Source: CAYUMU01 sp964445985 (GTDB lineage: Bacteria; Planctomycetota; Planctomycetia; Pirellulales; S012-138). Taken from it: a DNA stretch of 33,625 bases. Positions 17,570-26,001 of this stretch are shown in pieces. The stretch covers positions 1 to 33,625 of the forward strand of contig CAYUMU010000072.1 of NCBI GenBank assembly GCA_964445985.1, written 5' to 3'. A program made the translations under genes and the position numbers. The notes below the pieces were generated by a model. The model searched no databases. It saw only the letters and a program-made list of their open reading frames with translations, and was not told where the DNA came from. Position 1 is the first letter of the stretch, and each line of letters begins with the position of its first letter.

Positions 17570-19150
17570 GTGAACGCGTACCTGACATTGCCCACGATCG
17601 AGTTGCTGCTGCCAGAAATGGTGGTGGCCGGCGGCGCCACGTTGATTCTGATGCTGGCTGCGTTCTGGCGAGGCTCCCACCGGTGGACAGGCCTGGCCGC
17701 CATTTCGCTCGTGGCCGCCGCCTGGTTCCTGTATCAACAGGCTCCGCTGCCCACAACCTCGGGGCCACTCGCGGCCGATGCGCTGGCGATCTTCTTGCGT
17801 TGGCTGGTGCTGGGGCTGGGGTTCCTGTTGTTGCTGTTGATGTCGGGGTCGGGCGATAGCCGCCAGCAGGGCGAAAATATCGCCATGCTGCTGTTTATTG
17901 TCTGTGGCAGCATGCTCGTGGCCGGCAGTGACGAACTGGTGCTGATGTTCCTGGGGCTCGAGCTCGTATCGATCCCCACCTACATCCTGCTGTACCTGGG
18001 CCGGCACGATGCGGCCAGCCAGGAAGCGGCCGCCAAGTACTTCTTCCTCAGCATTTTGTCGTCGGCCATCCTGCTCTATGGCTTCAGCTTTCTCTATGGA
18101 CTGTCGGGCGAAACGCAATTGAGTTTGATCGCCGAAAACCTACGCGGCGCCGCGGCCGATCGCGCTAGTTGGAAAACGCTGGGAGCCCTGGCATTGGTGC
18201 TGGTGTTTGCCGGGTTGGGCTTTCGCATCGCGGCGGTTCCCTTTCACTTTTACGCGCCCGATGTTTACCAGGGCACCAACCATGGCAACGCGGCTTTACT
18301 TTCCGTGATTCCCAAGGCGATTGGCTTCGCGGCCCTGATTCGCATTACCACGCTGGCCATGCCCAGCCTGGAAAGCTATGGCTGGCGGCTGGCCTTGATT
18401 CTCTCGCTGCTCACCATGACGATCGGCAACCTGCTGGCCCTGTGGCAAGACAACTTGCGCCGCCTGTTCGCTTATTCGTCCATTGCCAATGCCGGTTACA
18501 TGCTGATCGGCGTGGCGGCCGCGTTTGCCAATTCAGATTCTGGCGAGCCCGGCGCCCTCAATGGCATCGGCGCTACGATCTTCTTCCTGGTGATTTACTC
18601 GGTGGCCACCATTGGCGTGTTTGCCACGCTTACCTGGCTGGGTAGTCGCGAGCGGCAGGTCGAGCACATGGACGATTTGGCGGGCGTCGGCAGCACGCAC
18701 CCCTTTGCCGGCATCATGATGGCGGTGTTCATGTTCAGTCTGGCGGGCATTCCACCCTTGGCTGGCTTTTGGGGTAAGTTCGAGGTCTTCCTGGCCGCCC
18801 TGGGCGTTGATGCGGATCGGGCGGTTGTCGGCAGTTCAATGCGTAACTGGTTTCTGATGCTGGCGGTGGTGGGCGTGATCAACGCCGCGATTGCCGCCGC
18901 GTATTACCTCCGCATCATTTCGGTCATGTATTTCCGTTCGCCGCTCACGTCGCCCAAGGCCGAAGGGGGGCCCGCCGCCTTTGCCGCGGCCCTGCTTAGC
19001 GCCGTGCTGGTGGTACTGCTGGGCATTGCACCAACACCGCTGCTGCGAAGCGCCGATCGTGCCCTGCAACCGCGTGAAGCGGCGCCTGCGGCGGCCGCGG
19101 CCGAGCCTGCGCCATCTCCAGCTAACATGGCCGCCATCGCGCAAGAGTGA
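17570..19150 (+). CDS. nuoN: NADH-quinone oxidoreductase subunit N
   Basis: Third antiporter-like subunit, closest to NuoK. The 526-residue protein begins NAYLTLPTIELLLPEMVV from a GTG at 17570. Diagnostic segments are FLGLELVSIPTYILL with the conserved glutamate, AAAKYFFLSILSSAILLYG with the conserved lysine, and FHFYAPDVYQG. The last ~40 residues are Ala/Pro/Glu-rich. It is the last nuo gene. No hairpin with a T-run follows it (19151-19289), so the downstream permease may be cotranscribed. Confidence 0.96.
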   Translation: MNAYLTLPTIELLLPEMVVAGGATLILMLAAFWRGSHRWTGLAAISLVAAAWFLYQQAPLPTTSGPLAADALAIFLRWLVLGLGFLLLLLMSGSGDSRQQGENIAMLLFIVCGSMLVAGSDELVLMFLGLELVSIPTYILLYLGRHDAASQEAAAKYFFLSILSSAILLYGFSFLYGLSGETQLSLIAENLRGAAADRASWKTLGALALVLVFAGLGFRIAAVPFHFYAPDVYQGTNHGNAALLSVIPKAIGFAALIRITTLAMPSLESYGWRLALILSLLTMTIGNLLALWQDNLRRLFAYSSIANAGYMLIGVAAAFANSDSGEPGALNGIGATIFFLVIYSVATIGVFATLTWLGSRERQVEHMDDLAGVGSTHPFAGIMMAVFMFSLAGIPPLAGFWGKFEVFLAALGVDADRAVVGSSMRNWFLMLAVVGVINAAIAAAYYLRIISVMYFRSPLTSPKAEGGPAAFAAALLSAVLVVLLGIAPTPLLRSADRALQPREAAPAAAAAEPAPSPANMAAIAQE

Positions 19151-19289
19151 TTCAACACAGGGTAAACCGGGGCAAACCGGCCAGCCATTCCGCGAGCCCA
19201 TACCAACCGCAGAAAGGCCAGGGTCAGCCACCATGCCGGAGTAGGCCCGAAAAGTGGCTGTTTGCATGCGCAGGGGAGAAACCCAATCG

Positions 19290-22200
19290 ATGAAGCCCCG
19301 ACACCTGATCTGGGAGAGTCTTCGCTTTCATTGGCGAGTGAATTTGGCGGTGGCCTTGGGCGTGATGGCCGGAACCGCCGTGCTCACCGGCGCCTTCTTT
19401 GTGGGCGATTCGGTGCGGGGGAGCCTGCGCGATTTGGCATTCCATCGCCTGGGAGCCATCGACGAGGCCCTGGTGGCGCCCACGTTTTTTCGTGGCGAAC
19501 TGGCCAACGAGCTCGCCGCCAGGCCGGAGTTCTCCCGGCACTTCAAGGCAGCCTTGCCGGCCATCTTGCTTCAGGCAGGGCTGATTCACAATGCCCAGGA
19601 TGGCGCTGGGAAGAGTGCGACCATGTTCTCGGGGCAAGTGAATATTGTGGGGGCGGACGATGGCTTTTGGCAGCTCGATCCACTTCTGGCCGCCCACCCG
19701 CCCGGCTTGAACGAAGTGGTTCTTAACCAACAGGTGGCCGACGAGCTTTCGCCCAAGGACGCGCAGGGAAACATCATCGCGGCCAGCCAGTTGAAGTTGG
19801 GCGACGAGGTGCTGCTCAAGTTGCAGCAGGCCAACCAGGTGAACGCCGATAGCGTGTTTGGCCGCAAAACGGCCACGGTCGAAACGCGGCGGCTCACCGT
19901 GATCGCCATCATTCCCACCGCCGGTCTGGGGCGGTTCGGACTGCGCCCCAATCAACAGCTGCCAGCCAATGCGTTCACTTCGCTCTCCACGCTGCAATCG
20001 CTGCTCGATCGCCGCGGCCGCGTGAACGCGATTTTGGTTACCGGCAAACAGGGACCCGGCCAAGACCCGAATCCCGCGGCGTCCGGAGTGCTCAACGAAA
20101 TTCTCGCCCCCACGCTGGCCGATTATGGCATCAGCATCGCCAAAACCAAACGTGGCGACCATAGCGTCACCACCGATCGCATGCTGTTCGACGATGCGCT
20201 CGAAACAGCGGCCCACCAGGCCTACGATTCGCTGGCGGGGCAGTCGTCGCTGACTTACCTGGCCAATTGGATTTCGGCGGGTCCTGGTCCCACTGTGCTG
20301 GCGGCGGCCGGCATGCTCGGTGGCACGGCCTACCCGCTCGAAGCCCAGATTCCATACTCCACCATCACGGGTTTGAATTTCAGCGACGCCCCCCCGCTTG
20401 GCCCTTGGGTCGATATCGATGGCAAAACGCTACCCCCTTTGGGACCGAACGAGATTGTGCTTAACCGCTGGGCATTTGATGATCTTCGCGACCAGCTTCG
20501 CGAGACCGGTGGCGACCTCAAGGTGGGCGATGAAATACGCCTGACCTACTTCACTCCCGAGCACGACTACGACGGCACGGGTGAAATCACCACGCCCTTC
20601 AAATTGGTCGGCGTGGTTCCCCTGGATGATGAATCGCCGGCCAACGATGCGGCCTTCACCCCCGAGGTGCCGGGCGTTACCGATCAAGCATCGATCGAAG
20701 ACTGGGATCCGCCGTTCGAGTTTTATCAGAGCCGCGTGCGGCCCATCGACGACCAATACTGGGAGGAATACAAAGCCACGCCCAAGGCTTTTGTTTCATT
20801 GAATCAGGCCCAAGAATTGTGGGGCACGTCCCGGTTCGGTCAAACGACCTCTGTTCGTATTCCCCCGGCAGAGGGCGTCACCGCGGACAGCCTGGCCGCC
20901 AAACTCACGCTCGATCCGGCTTCGCAGGGCTTTCGCTTTCAGCCGGTCAAGGCTCAAGGTTTGCAAGCGGCGACGGGCACCACTCCCTTTTCGGGGCTGT
21001 TTATCGGTTTCAGCTTTTTCATCATTGCCTCGGCGGTGATGCTGGTATCGCTGCTGTTCCGCTTGGGCACCGAGAACCGCGCCGAGGAAATTGGCGTGCT
21101 CCTGGCCCAAGGGTTTTCGCGTTCTCGCGTCCGTGGGTTGCTCGCCGCCGAAGGGCTGGTGATTGCCATGCTCGGTGGCCTGATTGGCGTAGGCGTGGGC
21201 GCTGGTTATGCCTGGCTCATGATCTATGGCCTGAGAACCTGGTGGGTGGCGGCCATCAGCACGCCTTTCCTCACGTTGCACATGACGCCCCTGAGTTTGG
21301 TGCTCGGCTTTGCCTCGGGCGTGTTGATTTCGTTCCTGGCCATCTGGTGGACCTTGCGCCGCATGCGGCATCTTTCGGTGCGGCGGTTGCTCGCGGGACA
21401 AAGCCAGGAAGAATCGGCCGCCTTGCCAGCGCAGGCATTCTGGAGCCGTGTGGTCGGCGGGGTGTTGGTGCTGGCCGCGGTAGGCATGGCCGCGTGGGGC
21501 GCTACTTCTGGCGGTGAATCGCAGGCCGGGGCCTTCTTTGGCTCCGGCGCGGCGGCGCTGGTTGGTGGACTAACGCTGCTATGGTCACAACTTCGTCGAG
21601 GCGCGACGGGTGACCTGGTGCGGGTCGGCGGCTCGCCGATTATGCGCATGGCCGCTCGCAATGGAGCCCGACAACCTGGCCGCAGCACGCTGACGATCGG
21701 TTTGGTGGCGGCGGCCACGTTCTTGATTGCGGCGCTCTCGGTGTTTCGCATCGACCCGCGTCAGCAAGAACCTCGCAAAGACAGCGGCAACGGTGGCTTT
21801 AGCCTGGTGGCCGAAGCAGCCACGCCGATCGCCATCAACCTCAACGACACCTCCGCCTTGGCATTGGAAGGCGGCTTGCAAGACGACGAGGCGCAACAAC
21901 TGAGCGCCGCCAAATTCTGGCCCTTCCGCGTGCTGCCAGGCGAAGACGCCAGTTGCCGCAACCTGTATCAAACCGTGCGACCTCGCATTCTTGGTGTGCC
22001 TGAGAATTTCATCCAGCGGGGTGGTTTCGATTGGGCCTCGTCGGCCGCCCAAACTCCCGAAGAACAGGCCAACCCTTGGCTGCTGCTCACTTCCGATGCC
22101 GGCCAAGACGCCGAGGGCCGCCCTTACGTGCCGGCCGTGATGGACATGAACACGGCCATGTATAGCCTGCACCTGTACAACGTGGGGGCCACGTTTGAGA

Positions 22201-22844
22201 TGGTCGACGACCGCGGTCGCGTGATCCCCATCAAACTGGTCGGCATGCTCCGCAACAGTATTTTGCAGGGTGACGTGCTGATGGCCGAAAGCCGGTTTCT
22301 CCCGCTGTTTCCCCAGGTCAGCGGCAATCGCTTCTTTTTGATCGAAGCCCCGCCGGCCGAACTGGGGGCGGTGGAAACGTCGCTGGAAACGGCCCTGGCC
22401 AACTACGGCTTCGACGTGCAGACCTCTGGCTCGCGGCTGGCCGGTTTTCTGGCGGTGCAGAACACTTACCTATCCACGTTCCAAAGCCTGGGCGCGCTGG
22501 GCCTGTTGCTGGGAACCTTCGGCCTGGCCACCGTGCAGTTACGGAACGTGTTCGAACGGCGCTCGGAGCTGGCCCTGCTGCGAGCCACCGGGTTCCGCCG
22601 CACGCGGCTAGCCCGACTGGTGATGACCGAAAACACCCTGCTGCTCGTCACTGGCCTGGTGATTGGCGGCGCGGCGGCGGCGCTAGCCGTGCTGCCGCAC
22701 GTCTGGGCCGGCGGGGCAAGCGTGCCTGGCTGGGAACTGCTGGCGATGCTCACCACCATCTTCGTGGTGGGCTTCCTGGCAGGGCTGGTGGCCGTGCGCG
22801 CCACGCTCAAGGCGCCGCTGATCCAGGCCTTGCGGGGAAATTAG
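19290..22844 (+). CDS. Large FtsX-type ABC transporter permease
   Basis: A 1184-residue protein with two FtsX-like permease modules. An N-terminal anchor (about 12-40, with VALGVMAGTAVLTGAFF) is followed by a large extracytoplasmic MacB-PCD-like region. The first membrane module is at about 567-693 (GLFIGFSFFIIASAVMLVSL, then TENRAEEIGVLLAQGFSRSR). Additional helices lie at about 713-767, then a second extracytoplasmic region, then the second module at about 1063-1183 (with ERRSELALLRATGFRR). The ATG at 19290 follows AGGGGAG (19272-19278). FtsX-type permeases of this layout work with an ABC ATPase in lipoprotein release or macrolide/peptide export, but no ATPase gene is adjacent. The substrate is unknown. 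The end is convergent with the phosphatase gene, 80 bp away. Confidence 0.9.
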   Translation: MKPRHLIWESLRFHWRVNLAVALGVMAGTAVLTGAFFVGDSVRGSLRDLAFHRLGAIDEALVAPTFFRGELANELAARPEFSRHFKAALPAILLQAGLIHNAQDGAGKSATMFSGQVNIVGADDGFWQLDPLLAAHPPGLNEVVLNQQVADELSPKDAQGNIIAASQLKLGDEVLLKLQQANQVNADSVFGRKTATVETRRLTVIAIIPTAGLGRFGLRPNQQLPANAFTSLSTLQSLLDRRGRVNAILVTGKQGPGQDPNPAASGVLNEILAPTLADYGISIAKTKRGDHSVTTDRMLFDDALETAAHQAYDSLAGQSSLTYLANWISAGPGPTVLAAAGMLGGTAYPLEAQIPYSTITGLNFSDAPPLGPWVDIDGKTLPPLGPNEIVLNRWAFDDLRDQLRETGGDLKVGDEIRLTYFTPEHDYDGTGEITTPFKLVGVVPLDDESPANDAAFTPEVPGVTDQASIEDWDPPFEFYQSRVRPIDDQYWEEYKATPKAFVSLNQAQELWGTSRFGQTTSVRIPPAEGVTADSLAAKLTLDPASQGFRFQPVKAQGLQAATGTTPFSGLFIGFSFFIIASAVMLVSLLFRLGTENRAEEIGVLLAQGFSRSRVRGLLAAEGLVIAMLGGLIGVGVGAGYAWLMIYGLRTWWVAAISTPFLTLHMTPLSLVLGFASGVLISFLAIWWTLRRMRHLSVRRLLAGQSQEESAALPAQAFWSRVVGGVLVLAAVGMAAWGATSGGESQAGAFFGSGAAALVGGLTLLWSQLRRGATGDLVRVGGSPIMRMAARNGARQPGRSTLTIGLVAAATFLIAALSVFRIDPRQQEPRKDSGNGGFSLVAEAATPIAINLNDTSALALEGGLQDDEAQQLSAAKFWPFRVLPGEDASCRNLYQTVRPRILGVPENFIQRGGFDWASSAAQTPEEQANPWLLLTSDAGQDAEGRPYVPAVMDMNTAMYSLHLYNVGATFEMVDDRGRVIPIKLVGMLRNSILQGDVLMAESRFLPLFPQVSGNRFFLIEAPPAELGAVETSLETALANYGFDVQTSGSRLAGFLAVQNTYLSTFQSLGALGLLLGTFGLATVQLRNVFERRSELALLRATGFRRTRLARLVMTENTLLLVTGLVIGGAAAALAVLPHVWAGGASVPGWELLAMLTTIFVVGFLAGLVAVRATLKAPLIQALRGN

Positions 22845-22924
22845 CCGCGGGTGGCTTACAGCGCGCCGCCGGAAGGCAGTGCGCGTCTTGAAGCCAACAA
22901 CATGCCGCGACGACGCGAATTCAC

Positions 22925-23599
22925 CTAGAAAGGCGATTCGCTCGGCGCAATTTCCAGCGGCCGGGCCAGCTTGGGAACCATCTTTTCCGCCGAGCGCTCC
23001 AGCGCCACTTGCGTCTCGAGTTGGTGCAAGTAATCTCGCACGTTGTCGAACTTGCCTTTGTGCGACTCAAACCCGTACAGGTCGAGCTCGCGAATCGCCT
23101 CTTTGGCCGTCCAGCCGTTGTGGCGAATGCGATAGATGGCCGCGGTGACGCCCGTGCGATGCACGCCCCCCCAGCAATGGATGAGCACCGGCTGTTGCTC
23201 AGGCTGGTGGAGCAGATCCCAAAAGGCGCTCATATCGTAGGGCGCGCCGGCGGTTTTCTGGCCGGGCGCCGTGGTTCCACAAACGGACCACACGTCGCCG
23301 ACCGGCATGTCGATGTACTTCACGCCCAACTTGCGGCAGATGGCTTCGTCCCATTTTTCTTGCGAACCGAGGTTCACCACGGTCTTGATGCCGCGGTCGC
23401 GAATCTCCTGCTCCAGTTCCGCCGGCTCCAACTGTCCACTGCGATACAGCACGCCCGACTCGATGGGCGTCATGGGATGACGATGGCTGCCCGGCTTCAT
23501 CGCTTCATAGGTGATGCCAGCCGCGATCGCCGCTCCCACCGCCAAAGGAACCATGAACGAAAGCAAACGACTTTTCCGAGGCGATTTCTGGGTAGACAT
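22925..23599 (-). CDS. Membrane-anchored dual-specificity-type phosphatase
   Basis: A 224-residue protein of the cysteine-dependent tyrosine/dual-specificity phosphatase superfamily. A positively charged N-terminus and one hydrophobic helix (about 11-31) suggest a signal anchor with the catalytic domain outside the cytoplasm. The domain begins with GVLYRSGQLEP (about 49-59) and has IKTVVNLGSQEKWDE (71-85). The active site is HCWGGVHRTG, with nucleophile C142 and phosphate-binding R148 (C-x5-R). The ATG at 23599 is chosen because AGGGAGA precedes it by 6 bases; longer in-frame starts add sequence with no family resemblance. The substrate (phosphoprotein, lipid or inositol phosphate) cannot be told. 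It is a single gene, convergent with the permease. Confidence 0.87.
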   Translation of the reverse strand: MSTQKSPRKSRLLSFMVPLAVGAAIAAGITYEAMKPGSHRHPMTPIESGVLYRSGQLEPAELEQEIRDRGIKTVVNLGSQEKWDEAICRKLGVKYIDMPVGDVWSVCGTTAPGQKTAGAPYDMSAFWDLLHQPEQQPVLIHCWGGVHRTGVTAAIYRIRHNGWTAKEAIRELDLYGFESHKGKFDNVRDYLHQLETQVALERSAEKMVPKLARPLEIAPSESPF

Positions 23600-23661
23600 C
23601 CTGTTCTCCCTGATGCTATTGGCTGCGGCGGTCGCCTGGCCGTAGGCTCGATTCCACGCAT

Positions 23662-23714
23662 CCGCCCGTTCTTGGTAGCTTTGCTGGCAGACGGGCGGAA
23701 GGCAATCGCTTGCC
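23662..23714. repeat. Two adjacent hairpins upstream of the phosphatase gene
   Basis: CCGCCCGT (23662-23669) pairs perfectly with ACGGGCGG (23691-23698) across a 21-base loop. Immediately after it, GGCAA (23701-23705) pairs with TTGCC (23710-23714) across 4 bases. They lie 60-115 bp upstream of the phosphatase start and could be regulatory structures or degenerate repeat elements. Confidence 0.4.
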
Positions 23715-24018
23715 TCGCCCGTCGGCGCAGGGCTATTTACAGCAGATTTGCGGGCCGCAAGGCAATACGAATCCGTCAGAGGAACCGCCGCCAATCAGCA
23801 TTCTCTATCGCCGGACGCGGCGTGATCACTTCAAATCGATCCGTATAATCCCAACAAGCAGCCGCCATTTTGAGCGTTCCGACCCAGCCAGCGAACGCCC
23901 ACCCTTTTCTGGCGTTGGCCCCCGGAAAAATTACAGAGCCACCAAGAAAACCCTCGCAGTCAAAACCCCGCAAGCGGTGCCAGCAAAGGAACCCATGAAG
24001 AATAACTTTCGGGCATAG

Positions 24019-24086
24019 TCGCCTTTCGCTCCGCGAAAGGATTCGCTTTCGCGGAGCGAAAGCCGACTTTGTTTTTCATGCAATCC
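24019..24086. repeat. 68 bp palindromic intergenic repeat, copy 1
   Basis: The arms CTTTCGCTCCGCGAAAG (24023-24039) and CTTTCGCGGAGCGAAAG (24046-24062) are perfect reverse complements, 17 bp each, with a 6-base loop. Each arm is itself nearly palindromic. The unit extends to the TGCAATCC block near 24086 and aligns without gaps to 27370-27437. It lies downstream of the oxidoreductase gene and may also act as a bidirectional transcription barrier. It is a dispersed repeat, not a gene. Confidence 0.75.
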
Positions 24087-24204
24087 AAAGCGAGGGTGGC
24101 CGTTCGGCGGAGTCGCTATCGCTCCACCGCTGGCGACGAGCAGAAACCCCCATTCGGGAGTTAGAGACGCGCTGAGTTCGGAACGCAGCGGCGAAAGGCA
24201 GCGA

Positions 24205-25401
24205 CTACTTGCGAGCCCGCGGATGCTTGAGGGCCAGCCAGACGCCGTTGTCCTTGCTGCTGGCCACGCACTGCTCGATGAAATACATGCCTTCCACGCC
24301 GTCATTCACGTTGGGATACACGGTATCGACCTTTTCAAAGTCTTTGCCGTCGGCGCGGAGGATCATGGCGTCGTAGGCAGCCCGATAGATGTTGGCGAAG
24401 GCTTCAAAGAACGCCTCGGGATGCCCTGCCGGCAGCCGGCAGGCGGCCTTGCCGGCATCGTTCATGTGCGGGGCATTGGGGTCGCGGGTGTAAATTTGAT
24501 GGGGCTTGCCGTTCATCCGCACGATCATCTGGTTGGGCTCTTCCTGCCGCCATTGCAGGGCTCCCTTGGTGCCGTCGATTTCGATCGCCAGGTCGTTCTC
24601 GCGGCCGTGCGTGATCTGCGAGGCCGTGACGGTTCCCAGCGCGCCGTTCTCAAACCGAATGACAGCGGTGCCGTAATCGTCGAGCTGACGACCTGGCGCG
24701 AAAATTCGCAGATGCGCGCTGATCTTTTCCGGCAACAGGCCGGTCATATAGCGGGCCAGGTTATAGGCGTGCGTGCCAATATCGCCGAAACAGCCCGCCG
24801 CGCCGCTCTTCGCGGGATCGGTTCGCCAGGCGGCCTGCTTTTGGTTGTCAGACTCCAGCCGGGTTCGCAACCAGCCCTGCATGTAGCTGGATCGCACGGC
24901 CTGGATCTCCCCCAGTTCGCCCGCCAGGATCATCGCCCGAGCTTGCCGCACCAGCGGATAACCCGTGTAGTTATGCGTTACCCCGAATACCACGCCCGAG
25001 CGATCCACGGTCTGGGCCAATTCTTCGGCCTGCTTCAGATCGTAGGTCAGCGGCTTATCGCACATCACGTTGAAACCGGCCTCGGCGGCAGCCTTGGCAA
25101 TTTCGAAATGCGTGTGGTTGGGCGTAGCCACCGAAATGAAATCGATCCGCTGATCGGCCGGCAGGTTCTTTTCACCCTGAATAAGGTCTTGAATGGAGCC
25201 ATACGCCCGGCCGGCCGGAATATCGTAATCCGGCGCCGAGGCCTTGGCCTTTTCAGGGTTCGAAGAGAGAGCGCCCGCCACCAGCGCGGCCCGATTGTCG
25301 AGCACGGCCGCCGTGGCATGCACCCGGCCAATGAAGGCGCCTTGACCGCCTCCGACCAGGGCCATGCGAAGCTTGCGATTCAATGGTGCGTTGGTGCCCA
25401 T
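24205..25401 (-). CDS. Gfo/Idh/MocA-family NAD(P)-dependent oxidoreductase
   Basis: Predicted cytoplasmic sugar or cyclitol dehydrogenase of 398 residues. The N-terminal Rossmann fold has the nucleotide motif MALVGGGQGAFIGRVHA (13-29). The catalytic lysine motif is CDKPLTYD (K116, P117), and GDIGTHAYNLARYMTG supplies D207 and H211 of the D-x3-H signature. The C-terminal half is the alpha/beta substrate-binding domain. The ATG at 25401 has GAGGAG about 9 bases upstream; an in-frame TTG two codons earlier is less likely. The substrate is not evident. Such enzymes are strongly expanded in planctomycetes. No signal peptide is seen. Confidence 0.93.
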   Translation of the reverse strand: MGTNAPLNRKLRMALVGGGQGAFIGRVHATAAVLDNRAALVAGALSSNPEKAKASAPDYDIPAGRAYGSIQDLIQGEKNLPADQRIDFISVATPNHTHFEIAKAAAEAGFNVMCDKPLTYDLKQAEELAQTVDRSGVVFGVTHNYTGYPLVRQARAMILAGELGEIQAVRSSYMQGWLRTRLESDNQKQAAWRTDPAKSGAAGCFGDIGTHAYNLARYMTGLLPEKISAHLRIFAPGRQLDDYGTAVIRFENGALGTVTASQITHGRENDLAIEIDGTKGALQWRQEEPNQMIVRMNGKPHQIYTRDPNAPHMNDAGKAACRLPAGHPEAFFEAFANIYRAAYDAMILRADGKDFEKVDTVYPNVNDGVEGMYFIEQCVASSKDNGVWLALKHPRARK

Positions 25402-25425
25402 GGGCAACGACTCCTCGGCTCAATG

Positions 25426-25608
25426 CTACTGATCTTCCAAACCCCAGCGGCGGATGATGTCTTCGGCGCCCGGGGTGAGGGCGCGCAGCTTGCCTGCGAT
25501 CAAGCCCTTGTCCACTGTTCCACCCGCTTGTAGCTTCTTGCCGAGCTTGGCGACCTTGTGCTTGCGATGGCGCCGCCGCCGCAATTCCCGCATGCGTTCG
25601 CTTCCCAT
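25426..25608 (-). CDS. Small Arg-rich protein, DUF6800-like
   Basis: Short basic protein beginning MGSERMRELRRRRHRKHK and ending LTPGAEDIIRRWGLEDQ. This resembles a planctomycete family of small RRRR-H-R-K proteins that I recall as DUF6800; the name is from memory and unchecked. The inner ATG at 25608 (60 residues) is preferred because GAGGA lies 10 bases upstream and the family usually starts near the Arg-rich block. The ATG at 25677 would give 83 residues. Its end lies 24 bp from the start of the oxidoreductase on the same strand, so the two may form an operon. Nucleic-acid binding is possible from the charge but unproven. Confidence 0.6.
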   Translation of the reverse strand: MGSERMRELRRRRHRKHKVAKLGKKLQAGGTVDKGLIAGKLRALTPGAEDIIRRWGLEDQ

Positions 25609-25724
25609 TTCTGCAAATTCCTCAATCGGATTGGGTTGTGGCCTAAAGTGGTTCGTAATCGTCCCCGTAACTTCCATTGCCCTTTGCCAGGCAAAAGCTG
25701 GCAGGGTCAGAAGAAACCAGCATT

Positions 25725-25818
25725 GTTGGCGTCGGCCGGCACGCCGTCAAGACAACTGCCGCGAATTGCCTCACGATACCCTCGCGGCCGTCGCCCCGAA
25801 ATGAGGGCCGACGCCAAC
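25725..25818. repeat. 94 bp structured inverted-repeat element
   Basis: GTTGGCGTCGGCC (25725-25737) and GGCCGACGCCAAC (25806-25818) are perfect 13 bp reverse complements separated by 68 bases. An inner CCTCA/TGAGG pair (about 25769-25773 and 25802-25806) competes with or extends the stem. It lies in the roughly 390 bp spacer before the DUF1501 gene, where no other gene was seen. It could be a miniature mobile element or a structured RNA; only the symmetry is certain. Confidence 0.45.
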
Positions 25819-25919
25819 CCCCCAGGGAGGCGCCCGCAATTCCAGGCTGCCGGTTTCTGTGCTTGGCGTGAATCAGGGCACCCTGCCGATCCCACTTTTG
25901 GCCATTTCTCAGTGGCAGT

Positions 25920-25937
25920 TATCAACCAAAGTTGATA
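25920..25937. promoter_or_regulatory. Perfect 7-4-7 palindrome upstream of the DUF1501 gene
   Basis: TATCAACCAAAGTTGATA is an inverted repeat with 7 bp arms and a 4 bp centre, located 64 bp before the ATG at 26002. It sits in a locally AT-rich patch that could include the promoter. It may be an operator for a dimeric regulator, but its half-site differs from the one in front of nuoA. Confidence 0.35.
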
Positions 25938-26001
25938 TGTTAACGCGGTTGGCAGCCGCATGGGTTGCCGCGCCGCGAACTAACTTCCGTGAGGGACTTC
26001 G

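Larger units (their letters stand above)
23600..24204. other. 605 bp repeat-rich spacer without a convincing gene
   Basis: This region lies between the start of the phosphatase gene and the end of the oxidoreductase gene, both on the minus strand. It holds two adjacent hairpins at 23662-23714 and the 68 bp palindromic repeat at 24019-24086. The open frames in it are short and lack ribosome-binding sites or family resemblance. The phosphatase promoter should lie in 23600-23800, but no consensus is clear. Confidence 0.6.

Noticed and set aside
23710..24018. Small gene in the spacer upstream of the phosphatase
   Set aside because: No ribosome-binding site or conserved features; it runs into the palindromic repeat.
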